Source of the DNA: Neobacillus notoginsengisoli
GTDB taxonomy: Bacteria; Bacillota; Bacilli; Bacillales; Cytobacillaceae
DNA: 64,000 bases
NCBI RefSeq assembly: GCF_003515685.1
Contig: NZ_QWEG01000015.1
Coordinates: 1-64,000 of the forward strand
Reading direction: 5' to 3'
In this document: positions 63,505 to 64,000 of the stretch, piece after piece
Layout: every line of letters begins with the position of its first letter
Position numbering within the stretch: the stretch's first letter is position 1
The notes under the pieces: generated by a model
What the model saw: the letters and a program-made list of their open reading frames with translations, nothing else
Database searches by the model: none
Told to the model about the DNA's origin: nothing
Made by a program: the position numbers and the translations under genes

Positions 63505-64000
63505 ATGAGAAAGATATTATTCAGCGGAATCATAGAAAATTGGAAGAAGTGGCACATGAACCAGATTATCATCCTATCGCTATCTACACTGGTTCTCGGC
63601 CTGCTGGGCTCCTTTTTCTTCTTTTCGAAAGATGCCGATATTTCTACATTGAAGAATGAATTGAACCAGGCAACCGTCATTTACGATGTGCAAGGTGAGG
63701 TAGCCAGCAAGGTAACCGCAAATAAAAGTGAAGGAACGCCCATAAGCGAAATTCCGGATGATATGAAGAATGCTGTTGTCGCCATTGAGGACCATCGATT
63801 TTATGAACATAATGGGGTTGATTTGATTGGAATTTCAAGAGCTTTTTTCCGAAATGTAACGGCCGGCGGAGTTGTTGAGGGAGGCAGTACGATTACACAA
63901 CAGCTTACAAAGAACGCGATTCTGGATGCAGAGAAAACATATAGCCGGAAGATGAAGGAGGTTATGCTTGCCAGGGAGATTGAGAAGGAATATTCAAAGG
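63505..64000 (+). CDS. Class A penicillin-binding protein, 5' part
   Basis: Cut by the window end after 165 codons. Signal anchor (IIILSLSTLVLGLLGSFFFF, about 20-40) then the GT51 transglycosylase: EDHRFYEHNGVD (catalytic Glu in motif 1) and GGSTITQQLTKN. Polymerises lipid II. ATG 63505 has AGGAGG 5 nt upstream. An in-frame ATG at 63442 also has AGGAGGG, which would add 21 residues (MIRKRTTWQEIATVRFIQED). The B. subtilis counterpart cannot be told from this part. Confidence 0.9.
   Translation, partial: MRKILFSGIIENWKKWHMNQIIILSLSTLVLGLLGSFFFFSKDADISTLKNELNQATVIYDVQGEVASKVTANKSEGTPISEIPDDMKNAVVAIEDHRFYEHNGVDLIGISRAFFRNVTAGGVVEGGSTITQQLTKNAILDAEKTYSRKMKEVMLAREIEKEYSK

Overview
The window looks like chromosome of a low-to-mid GC, endospore-forming Bacillaceae (Bacillus sensu lato). 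The evidence is the sporulation genes (spoVR, cotJABC), strong AGGAGG ribosome sites with frequent TTG and GTG starts, SigB- and CcpA-type sites, and blocks in the same order as Bacillus subtilis: yhcT-yhcU, pgcA-yhcY-yhcZ, yhdB-yhdC-spoVR, yhdP-yhdQ and the adeR/ald neighbourhood. The species cannot be named from this alone.

Layout. 1-937: non-coding, with an exact 52-bp-period array of 12 hairpin repeats. 0.9-13 kb: MMPL exporter, deoR and deoC-xapX-cdd (deoxynucleoside salvage), a 3-methyladenine glycosylase, aspartase, a PhoU-like/Pit phosphate transporter pair, an aldo/keto reductase, a SigB-type stress membrane protein, and yhcT/yhcU. 13-20 kb: BdbC-type thiol oxidase with a thioredoxin-like partner, phosphoglucomutase, a two-component system with a cysteine-rich GAF sensor, and spore genes. 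20-25 kb: XRE-cupin regulator, hydrolase and DoxX genes, then a TnpB-like element with a candidate guide RNA region. 25-29 kb: two arsenic modules, arsR-arsB-arsC and a divergent arsR/Cys-rich peptide/arsP/Cys-rich peptide set with three perfect ArsR-type boxes. 29-30 kb: cotJABC. 30-34.5 kb: class I ribonucleotide reductase (alpha, beta, flavodoxin) behind paired NrdR-like boxes, a cobalamin riboswitch and an intrinsic terminator. 34.5-37.6 kb: SulP-ArsR operon and cutC. 37.6-39.6 kb: a cluster of low-complexity Asp/Asn/Arg-rich paralogues. 39.6-42.9 kb: cadC, cadA and a methyltransferase; the first Cys codon of the CadA metal-binding motif is an in-frame TGA. 43-45.5 kb: an orphan Fo-ATPase-like cassette (subunit a, a short subunit b and an AtpZ/AtpI-like fusion) without c-subunit or F1 genes. 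45.5-53 kb: YneR-like protein, yhdP/MerR, acetyltransferase, gltT, CDF transporter and TPP riboswitch-thiT. 53-59 kb: alanine locus (alr, ald, adeR and a divergent permease with a perfect cre site). 59-62 kb: Fur-box-controlled feoAB with a Cys-rich accessory protein. 62-64 kb: regulator, UspA, and a class A penicillin-binding protein cut by the window end.

Common themes are metal and metalloid handling (two ars modules, cad, CDF, feo, MpfA-type exporter) and redox. The points most worth following are the TGA in cadA, the orphan Fo cassette, the B12 riboswitch on a B12-independent reductase, the TnpB-like protein with no zinc ribbon, and a ~130-nt structured intergenic element whose three copies show compensatory base changes.
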